A DNA stretch of 64,000 nt from Paenibacillus sp. sptzw28. Lineage in GTDB: Bacteria > Bacillota > Bacilli > Paenibacillales > Paenibacillaceae. Positions 44,050 through 52,478 of the stretch are shown piece by piece. The notes below the pieces were generated by a model. It was not told the DNA's origin. It made no database searches and saw nothing but the letters and a program-made list of their open reading frames with translations. The stretch spans positions 1-64,000 of the forward strand of contig NZ_CP080545.1 in NCBI RefSeq assembly GCF_019550795.1. The letters are read 5' to 3'. The position numbers and the translations under genes are program-made. Positions within the stretch are counted from its first letter, which is position 1, and every line of letters begins with the position of its first letter.

Positions 44050-46821
44050 TTAACCGATCGGTACCCACCGTTTGTTCGAATGCGGATCATAGAGAAGCTT
44101 TACATTCGTTGGGCTTACGCCCGCTTCATCAAACAGGACAAGTTCATTGCGCTCTTTCAACCAGGCCATTGGTATTTTATAATCCTCTTGAGGACCAATT
44201 TGCCAGTACCGGCCCAGGTTTATTCCGTTAAGCCAAACAACCCCTTTACTCATCCCCGTTAATCGTAGCTTAAGCTTCGCGTTAACATCAGCGGGCAATG
44301 CGGGTTTCGCGAATTGTACCGTATGCCAAACCGGCTTCCCTGCGCATACTCCCTCGTCGAAGACAATATCCTCGCGTTCAAGCTCGTCGACATTCGCGAT
44401 GTGCCAGCCCTTTAATTCCTTCTCAGAAGAATACGCAATCAGCTCCAGCCGCTCAACCGGTGATTTGATATAGGCCATTTCAATCTCGTTAACACCTTCA
44501 CAAATATAAGCTGAGATGTCGAGCGTATGATGCGAGAACCAATCCTGATAACCGGGAATCGTTACCTCTTGTCCGTTAATCTTCATCTTGCTGCTTAGCG
44601 CGCCTACCAATACCGCACGATTAAAGCCTTCCAGCGTGAAAGTATTGCGAATCATGCTTCCGCCTTCAAGCGAAATGACCTCGTCCAGGTGCAAAGAGGT
44701 ATTACCCGCCTGCCACTCTCTTCGCAAGTCATGCGATTGACCATCCCAGTAAACGGAACCAGCAATCCCTTTTGCTTCCCCGAGGTATGGCGAGAAATTC
44801 AACCGGCCCATATTTTGCGCAAGAATTTGTATCTTATTGATATTGTCAGGCTCAATTTCGATCCTTACCGCCGCTGCGCCAACTCTCCGAACAAGCGCTT
44901 GTTCCTTCCCGTTCACATAGATTCTGGCCGTATCCTCCAGCTTAGGAATAACGAGCTGCGTTTCGGTCCGGTTGCCTGATTCAAATTCACACTCGTATAA
45001 CAAGTGACCGAAGGGTTGGCCCAGCCCGGAGAAATCGACCGGCTGCTCCGCAGCTTGCCCTCCATCTGCCGAAAGCTTACATGATGCCGTTTGCCATCCT
45101 TCTAGCATTGGGGCTCTCAGGTGCACATAGGGTGAAACAGAATCATCCTGCGTCGATTGCCGGCAGCTCCACTCCCCCAAATGAATCGGCTGCTCACTGC
45201 TTACGTCCAGTGCCGCTTTCAAACTTCCATCCGGCATTCTATCCAAATCGGCATATCCGATTGCCCAGCGCACTCCGCTCTTCTCTACAACTCGCCATGA
45301 GCGGTCGGCGGTGTCCTTATTGATTACGACAATGCGGTAGGGCTTCTCCCCGATCATCAAATCAATAAGCTGCGCCTCTTGAAAATGGCACAAATCTAAA
45401 ATAAGCCTCTGTCCTCCATCCAGCAGCTGCTGACGTCTCACGCCATCATGCGTTACCCGAATTTCCTGCTCCGTCTCAAGCTCTAAATATGAGCGCTGGC
45501 CATTGTCAGCCGTGATAATCAGTGTATGCCTGCCATCCAGCATCTCGTTGCCAATCAAATAAGTGCTGCAGGTCAAATAAACGCCTGGCTCTACTTTCAT
45601 TCGATCGAGGACCGGAAGAATGGCGCCGGGATTTAGAGTAACCGGAATCGTCCGACCGCTGCCAAGTAGCATACTCGTCGTCTCGCGCTCTTCCTTCGCG
45701 CTCTCCACAAACCATATACGCTCACTGCCCTTCTCCCTTACCCGGGCAGTATACCCTTGCTGCAGCGCTGCCGCCGCTCCGTTTCCCTCCACGGCGTTAA
45801 GCAGAAGCTCCTTCGCAGCCTGAACAAAATAAGACAGCCGCTTTACGGTGTTATATTTAGCCGTTACTCTTCCGTACTCATTAAGCGGAGCATCGTAGTC
45901 GTAGGAAGTAACCATAAAGATATCGCTTGCGCCTACCGTCCGGCCGCCGTATCCTCCGAAATTCGTTCCCCCAAAGAACATATAATGACTAATACCGCTA
46001 AAGCCCGCGCGAAGAGCCTCCAGCATTCGCTTCTCGTACAGCGCGGCCGTCTTCTGCGTTGCGGAGGATGCCCCCCAATGCTCGAACCAGCCCGTCCAAA
46101 ACTCCGTTACGATCTTCGGCATATCCGGCTGCTTGTCGACAAGCTGTTTATAATGATGATCCGCATTCGACCAGAAATTTGCGCCCTCAATCGTTCCCTC
46201 AGCACCGCCTACGCACGTTATCAGAGGCACTTTCACTCCGCGTTTAAGAATTCCATCCCGGAGATGGAGCATATAATCGCTGGCCGTTTCGTCATCCGCC
46301 AAATACCCGTATTCATTCTCTACTTGAACTAAAATTACCGTTCCGCCGTTACCGACCTCCCGCTCGCTTATAATCGGGATGATCTTATCCATGTAACGGT
46401 CGACATAGCTTAAATACAATTCGTCAAAGGCTCGAAACCGGATTCCCTTCTTGGTATTCAGCCAATACGGAAATCCGCCGAAATCCCACTCCGCGCAAAT
46501 GAACGGGCCGGGCCGGGCAATGACCCAAAGCCCAAGCTCCGCGCATAAATCGAGGAAGGCGCCGCAATCATTGTCGCCTTCAAAGCTCCATTGCCCTTCT
46601 TCCGGTTCATGCACATTCCAGGCAAAGTAAGTATCGATGCAGTTCATCCCCGCCAATTTGGCTTTAACGAGCACTTCCCGCCATTCTTCTCTAGGCATCC
46701 GGAAATAATGGATGGCCGCGCTGTTGACAAACGTTTGTTCTCCGTTAATGATATAGCTCATCCGATTGTAATTAACGATTGCCTCTGATTGATTCTCAAG
46801 CACCGTTTTTTGCATCCCCAC
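44050..46821 (-). CDS. GH35 beta-galactosidase (cytoplasmic)
   Basis: 923 residues without signal peptide. The N-terminal TIM barrel has the GH35 pattern: N-S-A-A-I-H-Y-F-R-M-P, F-A-W-N-V-H-E-P, the signature G-P-F-I-C-A-E-W-D-F-G-G-F-P-Y-W-L, the acid/base Glu in V-E-N-E-Y-G (about 165) and the nucleophile Glu in V-T-E-F-W-T-G-W (about 237). C-terminal jelly-roll domains include G-I-N-L-G-R-Y-W-Q-I-G-P-Q. It trims terminal galactose from imported oligosaccharides. It lies 15 bases after the GH30 gene, so the pair likely splits arabinogalactan: GH30 outside, GH35 inside. Confidence 0.95.
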   Translation of the reverse strand: MGMQKTVLENQSEAIVNYNRMSYIINGEQTFVNSAAIHYFRMPREEWREVLVKAKLAGMNCIDTYFAWNVHEPEEGQWSFEGDNDCGAFLDLCAELGLWVIARPGPFICAEWDFGGFPYWLNTKKGIRFRAFDELYLSYVDRYMDKIIPIISEREVGNGGTVILVQVENEYGYLADDETASDYMLHLRDGILKRGVKVPLITCVGGAEGTIEGANFWSNADHHYKQLVDKQPDMPKIVTEFWTGWFEHWGASSATQKTAALYEKRMLEALRAGFSGISHYMFFGGTNFGGYGGRTVGASDIFMVTSYDYDAPLNEYGRVTAKYNTVKRLSYFVQAAKELLLNAVEGNGAAAALQQGYTARVREKGSERIWFVESAKEERETTSMLLGSGRTIPVTLNPGAILPVLDRMKVEPGVYLTCSTYLIGNEMLDGRHTLIITADNGQRSYLELETEQEIRVTHDGVRRQQLLDGGQRLILDLCHFQEAQLIDLMIGEKPYRIVVINKDTADRSWRVVEKSGVRWAIGYADLDRMPDGSLKAALDVSSEQPIHLGEWSCRQSTQDDSVSPYVHLRAPMLEGWQTASCKLSADGGQAAEQPVDFSGLGQPFGHLLYECEFESGNRTETQLVIPKLEDTARIYVNGKEQALVRRVGAAAVRIEIEPDNINKIQILAQNMGRLNFSPYLGEAKGIAGSVYWDGQSHDLRREWQAGNTSLHLDEVISLEGGSMIRNTFTLEGFNRAVLVGALSSKMKINGQEVTIPGYQDWFSHHTLDISAYICEGVNEIEMAYIKSPVERLELIAYSSEKELKGWHIANVDELEREDIVFDEGVCAGKPVWHTVQFAKPALPADVNAKLKLRLTGMSKGVVWLNGINLGRYWQIGPQEDYKIPMAWLKERNELVLFDEAGVSPTNVKLLYDPHSNKRWVPIG

Positions 46822-46836
46822 TGTCCTTTCTATTAA

Positions 46837-48318
46837 CTATTTGTTGATTTCAATATTAGAGACAACAATCGTCGTCACCGATTGCATCTCAAGAGTCACC
46901 TTCAAGCCATTTCTGTAAATCGGAAGATCCGATTCCGTCAAATTCGCGAACTGCGAAGTTTGGTACACCTTTGCCGAGCGGCTATCGAATTTAAAGGCCG
47001 TCAGGTCGTAATTAGCCTCTTTTTTATTACCGCCTTCGTTGCGAACAACGATGGTTAATTGTTTCTTCGCCTCATCATAAGCCGCAACGGAACGATCATC
47101 ATCGGTGAGAATAATACGGCTGTCCGGTCGAATGAACTTGCTGAAGTTAGCCATTGCATAATATTGCTTCGTTAGCTCGTATCCTTCGCTTTGTTTGAAA
47201 TCAGAATGGATAAAGCCCCAATTGTTTTGCGCGCTTTCATCCTCGACGGCTTGCCAATAGACCCACGCGGCTGGCTGGAGCATCCTCAGGTCGAATATTA
47301 TCCGCTCAGCAAGCTCCATTACGCTGCTCATATCGTCATGGCTGTGCGGCTCGGTACCGCCGGTTCCATACTCGGACATCCAGAGTTTTTTCCCCTTCTC
47401 CTTCGCGAGCTCGCGGAGCTCGACCAATTGGGAGCCATTATAGGAGTGCGAATTAATCTGAGAGATACTATTCAATGTCTCATCGTCATAGCCATGCAGC
47501 ATTTCCAGCGTTTCATCAACACTGTTCTCGTCAGGTGCGCTGACACTTGTTCCGGTCAAGCCTTTCTCCTGAAGGGATCTTGCTGTTTGCTTAAGGATGA
47601 CCATCTGTTTATCGATTGTAAAATGAGCGCCTTCTTGAATATTCCCTTTTTTCCACCAGTTCGATATGGGTTCGTTAAGCGGGTTCAACGTTCGGAACTG
47701 GATGCCGTATTCCTCCTTATAATGCTTTACGACTTCAGTCAAATAATCAGCAAAATCGTTATAGTATTCCTCTTTCAGATTGTTTCCGCCGTCAACCGCA
47801 CCCGTTACAGAACCGCTGATCGTCATCCAATAAGGCGGTGAATTCGAAAATGCTTCCGCGATTGTCGCTCCGCGCTCGAACGCCGCAAGCATAACTGCGC
47901 GCTGGCCTTCATCCGCCGTCCAATCCCACTTTCCTTCTTCCGGCTGGAAACCCGGAACATCGCCCCCTGGGCGCAAACTATTCGGGCTGATAGCGGGATT
48001 CTCGCCTCCGCCAATATTATAGCGAACGATATTAAGACCAAGTCCCTTATTCGCATCGAATACAAGATCCATAACCTCGTTCAGCTTCTCTTTATCCTTC
48101 CACCGTCCAAGAATATGCCCCCACCAAGCAAGCGAAGTCCCCCAGCCTTCAAACCCATCGTAGCCTTCGAAAGGCAGAACATGAAACGGAGCTTCGGCAA
48201 AATTCAGTTCTTGCTCTGTTGAATTCGAGTTAAATTGATTAACCATAACCATATATCCTCCTATTATCGTTATTCCAACTATGCCACAGGTCAGCGTTAT
48301 TCGCCTCTTGTTACTCAC
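46837..48318 (-). CDS. GH30 endo-beta-1,6-galactanase-like glycosidase
   Basis: 493 residues. An N-terminal hydrophobic helix serves as signal or membrane anchor (about 8-27; no clear cleavage site). The catalytic barrel resembles GH30 subfamily 5: F-E-G-W-G-T-S-L-A-W-W, N-I-G-G-G, S-N-S-P-P-Y-W-M, the acid/base Glu in L-N-P-L-N-E-P (about 214) and the nucleophile Glu in W-M-S-E-Y-G-T-G-G (about 311). A C-terminal beta domain follows. Subfamily 5 enzymes cut beta-1,6-galactan of arabinogalactan proteins (family knowledge). The subfamily call is by eye. Confidence 0.9.
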   Translation of the reverse strand: MSNKRRITLTCGIVGITIIGGYMVMVNQFNSNSTEQELNFAEAPFHVLPFEGYDGFEGWGTSLAWWGHILGRWKDKEKLNEVMDLVFDANKGLGLNIVRYNIGGGENPAISPNSLRPGGDVPGFQPEEGKWDWTADEGQRAVMLAAFERGATIAEAFSNSPPYWMTISGSVTGAVDGGNNLKEEYYNDFADYLTEVVKHYKEEYGIQFRTLNPLNEPISNWWKKGNIQEGAHFTIDKQMVILKQTARSLQEKGLTGTSVSAPDENSVDETLEMLHGYDDETLNSISQINSHSYNGSQLVELRELAKEKGKKLWMSEYGTGGTEPHSHDDMSSVMELAERIIFDLRMLQPAAWVYWQAVEDESAQNNWGFIHSDFKQSEGYELTKQYYAMANFSKFIRPDSRIILTDDDRSVAAYDEAKKQLTIVVRNEGGNKKEANYDLTAFKFDSRSAKVYQTSQFANLTESDLPIYRNGLKVTLEMQSVTTIVVSNIEINK

Positions 48319-48399
48319 CGCTGCTATCCCTACCGACAGTGGGCTTACTTAACCCCGCTGCTGCGGCCGCTAATATTATCCATTATGTAACCCATTTCA

Positions 48400-48413
48400 T
48401 GAAACGGGTTTCA
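48400..48413. promoter_or_regulatory. Cre-like palindrome upstream of the GH30-GH35 operon
   Basis: TGAAACGGGTTTCA, perfect arms, one mismatch to the cre consensus (G for C at position 7). Confidence 0.5.
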
Positions 48414-48432
48414 TTAAGTGAAAAAAAATAAT

Positions 48433-48447
48433 ACCCACTGCTAGTGG
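48433..48447 (-). terminator. Short terminator upstream of GH30
   Basis: CCCACT-GCT-AGTGGG; on the minus strand it is followed by TATTATTTTTTTT. It ends transcripts coming from the GH43-lectin gene. Confidence 0.65.
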
Positions 48448-48458
48448 GGCGGTTAACG

Positions 48459-48489
48459 CGAAAGCCTTTCACGTTTATGAAAAGGCTTT
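48459..48489. repeat. Inverted repeat GAAAGCCTTT/AAAGGCTTTC
   Basis: Perfect 10-base arms around an 11-base centre. The arms resemble cre half sites. It could be a hairpin or a paired operator. Confidence 0.5.
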
Positions 48490-48633
48490 CATTAATCTGT
48501 GATTCATTATATTCTGTATCCTTTGGACTGTCAACACATTAAAGTAAAGAGCTCTTCCTGCATACCCTCGGCGCTTGGGGTTCTTCCCCGCTAACGGCTT
48601 AGTTGGTTGGAATTTCCTACGGCCAAGCGCAAA

Positions 48634-48664
48634 GCGCCGTCCCATAGTTTGTATGGGACAGCGC
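48634..48664 (-). terminator. GC-rich hairpin just after the GH43-lectin gene
   Basis: GCGC.GTCCCATA/TATGGGAC.GCGC around a small loop, 10 bases after the stop codon at 48675. The T tail is poor, so it may be a 3'-stabilising stem rather than a strong terminator. Confidence 0.55.
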
Positions 48665-48674
48665 GTTCCGTCGA

Positions 48675-50780
48675 TTATTTCGAACCCCAAATCGCTTTGT
48701 TGTTAGATCCGATTAGCGAAAATGTCATAACTTCATTATGAGTGGACAGTTCATTTCTTTGTTTGAAGAACACGCCTTTGTAGGTGATTCCGCCGATTAC
48801 CATCGTGCACTGATAGGTTCCTGCCGTATAAGACCATGAACCTGTGACACCGCCCGTTATGGTACCATTCGAATTCAAGGTTACGCTTTGAGTTGACAGC
48901 ATACCAACGTTAGATGTAGACGCATCAAGACCCATATCGACAAACTGATACGTTCCCGTCATATCAGTCGCACTGTAGCCCGTAGGCGAGATGCTGCTTC
49001 CCAAAAATTCGTATACGGCGGTTACAGGCCATTTGTCGGCGTTCATGAATTGTTGGTGCACGCGAACCTCATGGCCCTCGGTACCGTTATCAAATCTTGT
49101 GTGGTACACCAAGTATCTGAGGCCGTCCGTATCGATCAATGCGGAGTTATGGCCTCCTGATTTATACCCGATCGGCAATCCCGACAAATTATAATTTCCA
49201 AACAATTTAATACCGTAATTGCCTTGATTGATAGACGAGGACGAGTACACGGCCGAATTGCCCGCGGCATCGGTGTATGGTCCGTTAACAGATGTAGAAC
49301 GGTATAGACGAATGTGGTATCCGCCCGAATTTCCCAGCCAGCCGTAAGTGACATATAAATAGTAGTAGCCGGCCGCCGAATCATAAACAATGTAAGGTGC
49401 TTCGCCGGATTTCGTGTATCCGCCGGCAATTTTTTTGCCGAAGTAACGATCGGTATCGCCGTTATCCGCGCCCGGATAGTAAGGCTTTCCTGTCGCCTTG
49501 TTAATCTCCAGGATAAAGATACCGCCGGACCAGGATCCATACGACATCCATAACTTCCCCGTACTATCGTACACAAGCGCGGGGTCGATTGCATTGGGGA
49601 AAAGATTGTTGTTGAATGAGCCGTTGCTGTTAAACCAGCCGCTTCTTGTTCCCGAGATTGTGCCGTTGTCGATCAATTCCGGGATATTCGTATACTTATA
49701 CCATGTATCAACCGTTTTCGTCCCTAAAGACGAGGTTGTCGTAATGGGATTGCTTGCGTTCGTAAATCCTGAATAGACGATCGTATCCACATATTCGTAC
49801 GGACCCGTTATTGACTTGGATACAGCCAATCCAATTGCGGAACGAATATAAGTGGACGATGTACAGTAGTAAAGCATGTAGGCGCCTGTCGAACCGTCCG
49901 CCCACACATACGATGCATTGTAAACCGGCTCGGGAGCCCATACCGAATGGCCGCCTGAACTGTCTTGATCGTTATACCCGGCCCATGCGAAAGAAGGAGC
50001 TAACGCATTCTTCAACGCTGTACCCGTAGTAGCTCTTGAAGCATTGCCCGTGCCGCCGGCTTTAACCAGCTCCCATTTTTGCATGTCGCCGCCCCAGTAC
50101 TCCCACTGCTGAACATTGGCGCCACTAGCTGTACTGCCATTAGCGATATCAAGAGCACCGGTATATCCTGATGCTTTCGTAAGGAACGCAACGGTCCCGT
50201 CATCGTTTTGTTGTATTTTAAACAATTGTGCATTGCCGCCCCAATACGTCCATTGGTTAATGTTGGCACCATTGGCGGAGGAACCGTTTACTACATCGAC
50301 TGCGCTCTTATAGGACGAATTGGCGGTCAACATATAATAGTCTCCATTGCCGAAATACACAATTCTAAACTTTTGCGCATTGGAGCCGTTATAGCTCCAC
50401 TGTTGTATATTCGTGCCATCAACGGCAGATCCGCCCGCGACGTCCAAATATAACCCGCTGTTCTTATTCTTGATATAATAATAGCCCTCAAAAGTAGATG
50501 CTGCGTACAAGCTTGAGTTGGTGTAGCCCTGCGTTCCCAGATACGACCAATTCCTTAAATCGGTACTTGAAGCTTGCGCCAAATGAGAGCCAAAAATATA
50601 ATATTTGTTTGTCGAAGAATCATAAGCAACGGCCGGATCATGTACCGAAACCCGGGTCGTTGTTGAAGTCGTCGAAGAACTCGCTGCTCCGAAGGCGCTG
50701 GTTGCGGCAGTTGCTAACAAAGCAATAATCATTACCAGTGCGAAAAGCTTTTTGCTCCAACCTTTTTGGAAAAGCGGCAT
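48675..50780 (-). CDS. Secreted GH43 arabinanase with a ricin-type lectin inserted in the catalytic domain
   Basis: 701 residues with a signal peptide (cleavage near residue 31). The GH43 domain begins with V-S-V-H-D-P-A-V (general base Asp, about 47), then breaks after S-T-D-L-R-N-W-S-Y-L-G. A complete three-repeat ricin beta-trefoil follows (about 95-240; Y-L-D-V-A-G-G, Q-Q-W-S-Y-N-G, I-N-Q-W-T-Y-W-G, V-Q-Q-W-E-Y-W-G). The propeller then resumes with W-A-P-E-P-V, A-I-D-P-A-L-V-Y-D (about 397) and G-E-A-P-Y-I-V-Y (acid Glu, about 460). The C-terminal barrel is like that of other endo-arabinanases. The likely substrate is arabinan. Two adjacent cre sites lie upstream. Confidence 0.93.
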   Translation of the reverse strand: MPLFQKGWSKKLFALVMIIALLATAATSAFGAASSSTTSTTTRVSVHDPAVAYDSSTNKYYIFGSHLAQASSTDLRNWSYLGTQGYTNSSLYAASTFEGYYYIKNKNSGLYLDVAGGSAVDGTNIQQWSYNGSNAQKFRIVYFGNGDYYMLTANSSYKSAVDVVNGSSANGANINQWTYWGGNAQLFKIQQNDDGTVAFLTKASGYTGALDIANGSTASGANVQQWEYWGGDMQKWELVKAGGTGNASRATTGTALKNALAPSFAWAGYNDQDSSGGHSVWAPEPVYNASYVWADGSTGAYMLYYCTSSTYIRSAIGLAVSKSITGPYEYVDTIVYSGFTNASNPITTTSSLGTKTVDTWYKYTNIPELIDNGTISGTRSGWFNSNGSFNNNLFPNAIDPALVYDSTGKLWMSYGSWSGGIFILEINKATGKPYYPGADNGDTDRYFGKKIAGGYTKSGEAPYIVYDSAAGYYYLYVTYGWLGNSGGYHIRLYRSTSVNGPYTDAAGNSAVYSSSSINQGNYGIKLFGNYNLSGLPIGYKSGGHNSALIDTDGLRYLVYHTRFDNGTEGHEVRVHQQFMNADKWPVTAVYEFLGSSISPTGYSATDMTGTYQFVDMGLDASTSNVGMLSTQSVTLNSNGTITGGVTGSWSYTAGTYQCTMVIGGITYKGVFFKQRNELSTHNEVMTFSLIGSNNKAIWGSK

Positions 50781-51190
50781 GATATCACTAGTCTCCTTTC
50801 TTGCTCCATAAGTATAGTAGTTTGGGATTATAACTTACTGTCATCCGTCATGTATCGCCAAATATAATTAAAGCGTTTACAATAAAGCGTTTTCATATTT
50901 CCGGATTGGCCACTTTTCGTCACGCGATCATCCGGAAGCATTGCGTTCGTTTCGCAAACAGATAGATAACAAATATATTACGGTATTAGCTTAAAAGACA
51001 ATCAACCTCCCTTCAGCTCGTAATCGGAACCGAATAAGATACATGAACGTCGAATTCAAACTTATCTTATACCGAAATTCGCGTGGAAGCAATAATATTA
51101 ATAAATATGTTATTAATATTTTAATGATTGTTAAACCATTTACCCTTTTCCACCCGATGCTCACAATCTCGTTTTTCAAATAAAATGCAA
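50781..51190. other. Spacer upstream of the GH43-lectin gene
   Basis: AT-rich. It holds the tandem cre pair at 50868-50895; the rest shows nothing recognisable. Confidence 0.6.
50868..50895. promoter_or_regulatory. Two adjacent cre-like sites upstream of the GH43-lectin gene
   Basis: TTAAAGCGTTTACA (50868-50881) is followed without gap by ATAAAGCGTTTTCA (50882-50895). Both fit the reverse cre consensus with one or two mismatches and sit about 90-115 bases before the start. Confidence 0.65.
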
Positions 51191-51220
51191 AAATCCACAA
51201 CCTCATGCGGTTGTGGATTT
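51191..51220 (-). terminator. Terminator after tmRNA
   Basis: AAATCCACAACC/GGTTGTGGATTT with TTTTTG on the minus-strand side, directly after the tmRNA 3' end. Confidence 0.9.
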
Positions 51221-51223
51221 ACA

Positions 51224-51625
51224 TGGTGGAGGCGAGGGGATTTGAACCCCTGTCCGAAAATAACGCCACACAGGCTTCTACGGGTGTAGTCACGGATTTG
51301 ATGTCACCTAAGAGTCATTGCGAGCAATGACTAGCATCGAAAGCGATACTCAAGCGCCCCGTAACCGGCTATCGCTAAGGTCAGCCTGATTATCTTATTC
51401 CGTTCGACCCCAGGCGGAGACCAAGCGGCGTATCCCACTTAAGTTGGGCCCCTATCCTAGCACATGGGCGATGCTTGGTAGAAGCTTAGTATACAGTTTC
51501 TTAGGCTGCTACTAAATTTGTACGTTGGTTGCCATTTAATAGGCTTTAGCGTTGATGAAGCGGACGCGTCCCCACTACCCGCAACCCATGCTCGAACTAT
51601 CCCCGTCGAATCCATAAACGCCCCC
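51224..51625 (-). ncRNA. ssrA: tmRNA (ssrA)
   Basis: On the minus strand the RNA starts GGGGGCGTTTATGGATTCGA (the universal tmRNA 5' end) and finishes with GGTTCAAATCCCC and CGCCTCCACCA. Acceptor arms GGGGGCG and CGCCTCC pair with one G-U, and CCA is encoded. The tag reading frame is at 51501-51533. Together with SmpB it releases stalled ribosomes and tags their products. The order rnr-smpB-ssrA is the same as in Bacillus. Length about 400 bases, slightly long. Confidence 0.97.
51501..51533 (-). other. tmRNA tag reading frame, GNQRTNLVAA
   Basis: GGC AAC CAA CGT ACA AAT TTA GTA GCA GCC TAA: ten encoded residues ending in A-A and a stop, the form expected for ClpXP recognition. Starting at Gly matches the G-starting tags of other Bacilli (for example Listeria and Staphylococcus). 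The resume point is inferred. Confidence 0.8.
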
Positions 51626-51846
51626 AATTACGCATAAACGGTCATCGGTCGAAAACCGTTTAGCAGGTAAGACGCTCAATCGACGCAGCGGCGACTGTGC
51701 AACAGTCAGCCCAGCGCTTCGAGCATAAGTGCAATTGTTACTAGCTGCTCTCTTAGTATACCACACCAAGAGCGGCAATGTGCCGAAGTCTTTCTGGCAG
51801 CGATGGCTGCAAGCACCACATGCGGCCAAACATACAGTTACCCTTG

Positions 51847-52326
51847 TTACCTCGCGACCTTCTGTTTCTCGCGCAAAGCCCGCTGAATATCACGCTGAGC
51901 GTCGCGTTTTGCCGCGCTTTCACGTTTGTCGTACTGCTTCTTCCCTTTACCGAGACCGATCAGGAGCTTGGCATAACCGTTTCGCACATAAATCTTGAGC
52001 GGAACGATCGAATAGCCTTCCTGCTTGGACAGCCCGAGCAGCTTATGAATCTGGACCTTATGCAGGAGCAGCTTGCGCGCTCTCGTCGGGTCCGTCGGAT
52101 TGTGCCGGTTGCCCTGCTCGAACGGACTGATGTGCATATTGTGGATAAAAATCTCGCCATTGCGGATCGTCGCAAACGCATCGCTTATATTAGCTTTGCC
52201 CATACGCAGTGATTTGATTTCGGTCCCCATAAGCACGATGCCCGCTTCAAAGGTGTCCTCGATGAAATAGTCATGGGAAGCCTTCTTATTCTGGGCGAGC
52301 TGTTTCCCGTCTGTCTTCTTCGCCAT
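51847..52326 (-). CDS. smpB: SsrA-binding protein SmpB
   Basis: 159 residues from the ATG at 52326, chosen because the product then begins M-A-K-K like other SmpB and a GAGGTGAA site lies upstream; the open frame to 52380 is not needed. The OB-fold signatures are [28 protein letters not shown] and [15 protein letters not shown], and the basic C-terminal tail is [12 protein letters not shown]. It delivers tmRNA to stalled ribosomes. Confidence 0.97.
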   Translation of the reverse strand: MAKKTDGKQLAQNKKASHDYFIEDTFEAGIVLMGTEIKSLRMGKANISDAFATIRNGEIFIHNMHISPFEQGNRHNPTDPTRARKLLLHKVQIHKLLGLSKQEGYSIVPLKIYVRNGYAKLLIGLGKGKKQYDKRESAAKRDAQRDIQRALREKQKVAR

Positions 52327-52390
52327 GCCATTCACCTCTTCGCTTAGCATCTCTTCACACAACCTATTCGCCCGATTCAAAATGTGAAAC

Positions 52391-52419
52391 GGACCCCTAA
52401 CAGGCTGTGTTAGGAGTCC
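52391..52419 (-). terminator. Hairpin between rnr and smpB
   Basis: GGACCCCTAACA/TGTTAGGAGTCC with one mismatch; no long T run, so readthrough into smpB is likely. Confidence 0.5.
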
Positions 52420-52478
52420 ATTGTAACAACTTTATAGACCGAAATCAAGAACCGGCAAATAGGCCTTGAGCTCCGCTG

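Larger units (their letters stand above)
48319..48674. other. Spacer upstream of the GH30-GH35 operon
   Basis: It contains a cre-like palindrome (48400-48413), a small terminator (48433-48447), an inverted repeat (48459-48489) and a GC-rich hairpin (48634-48664). No gene is supported. Confidence 0.6.
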
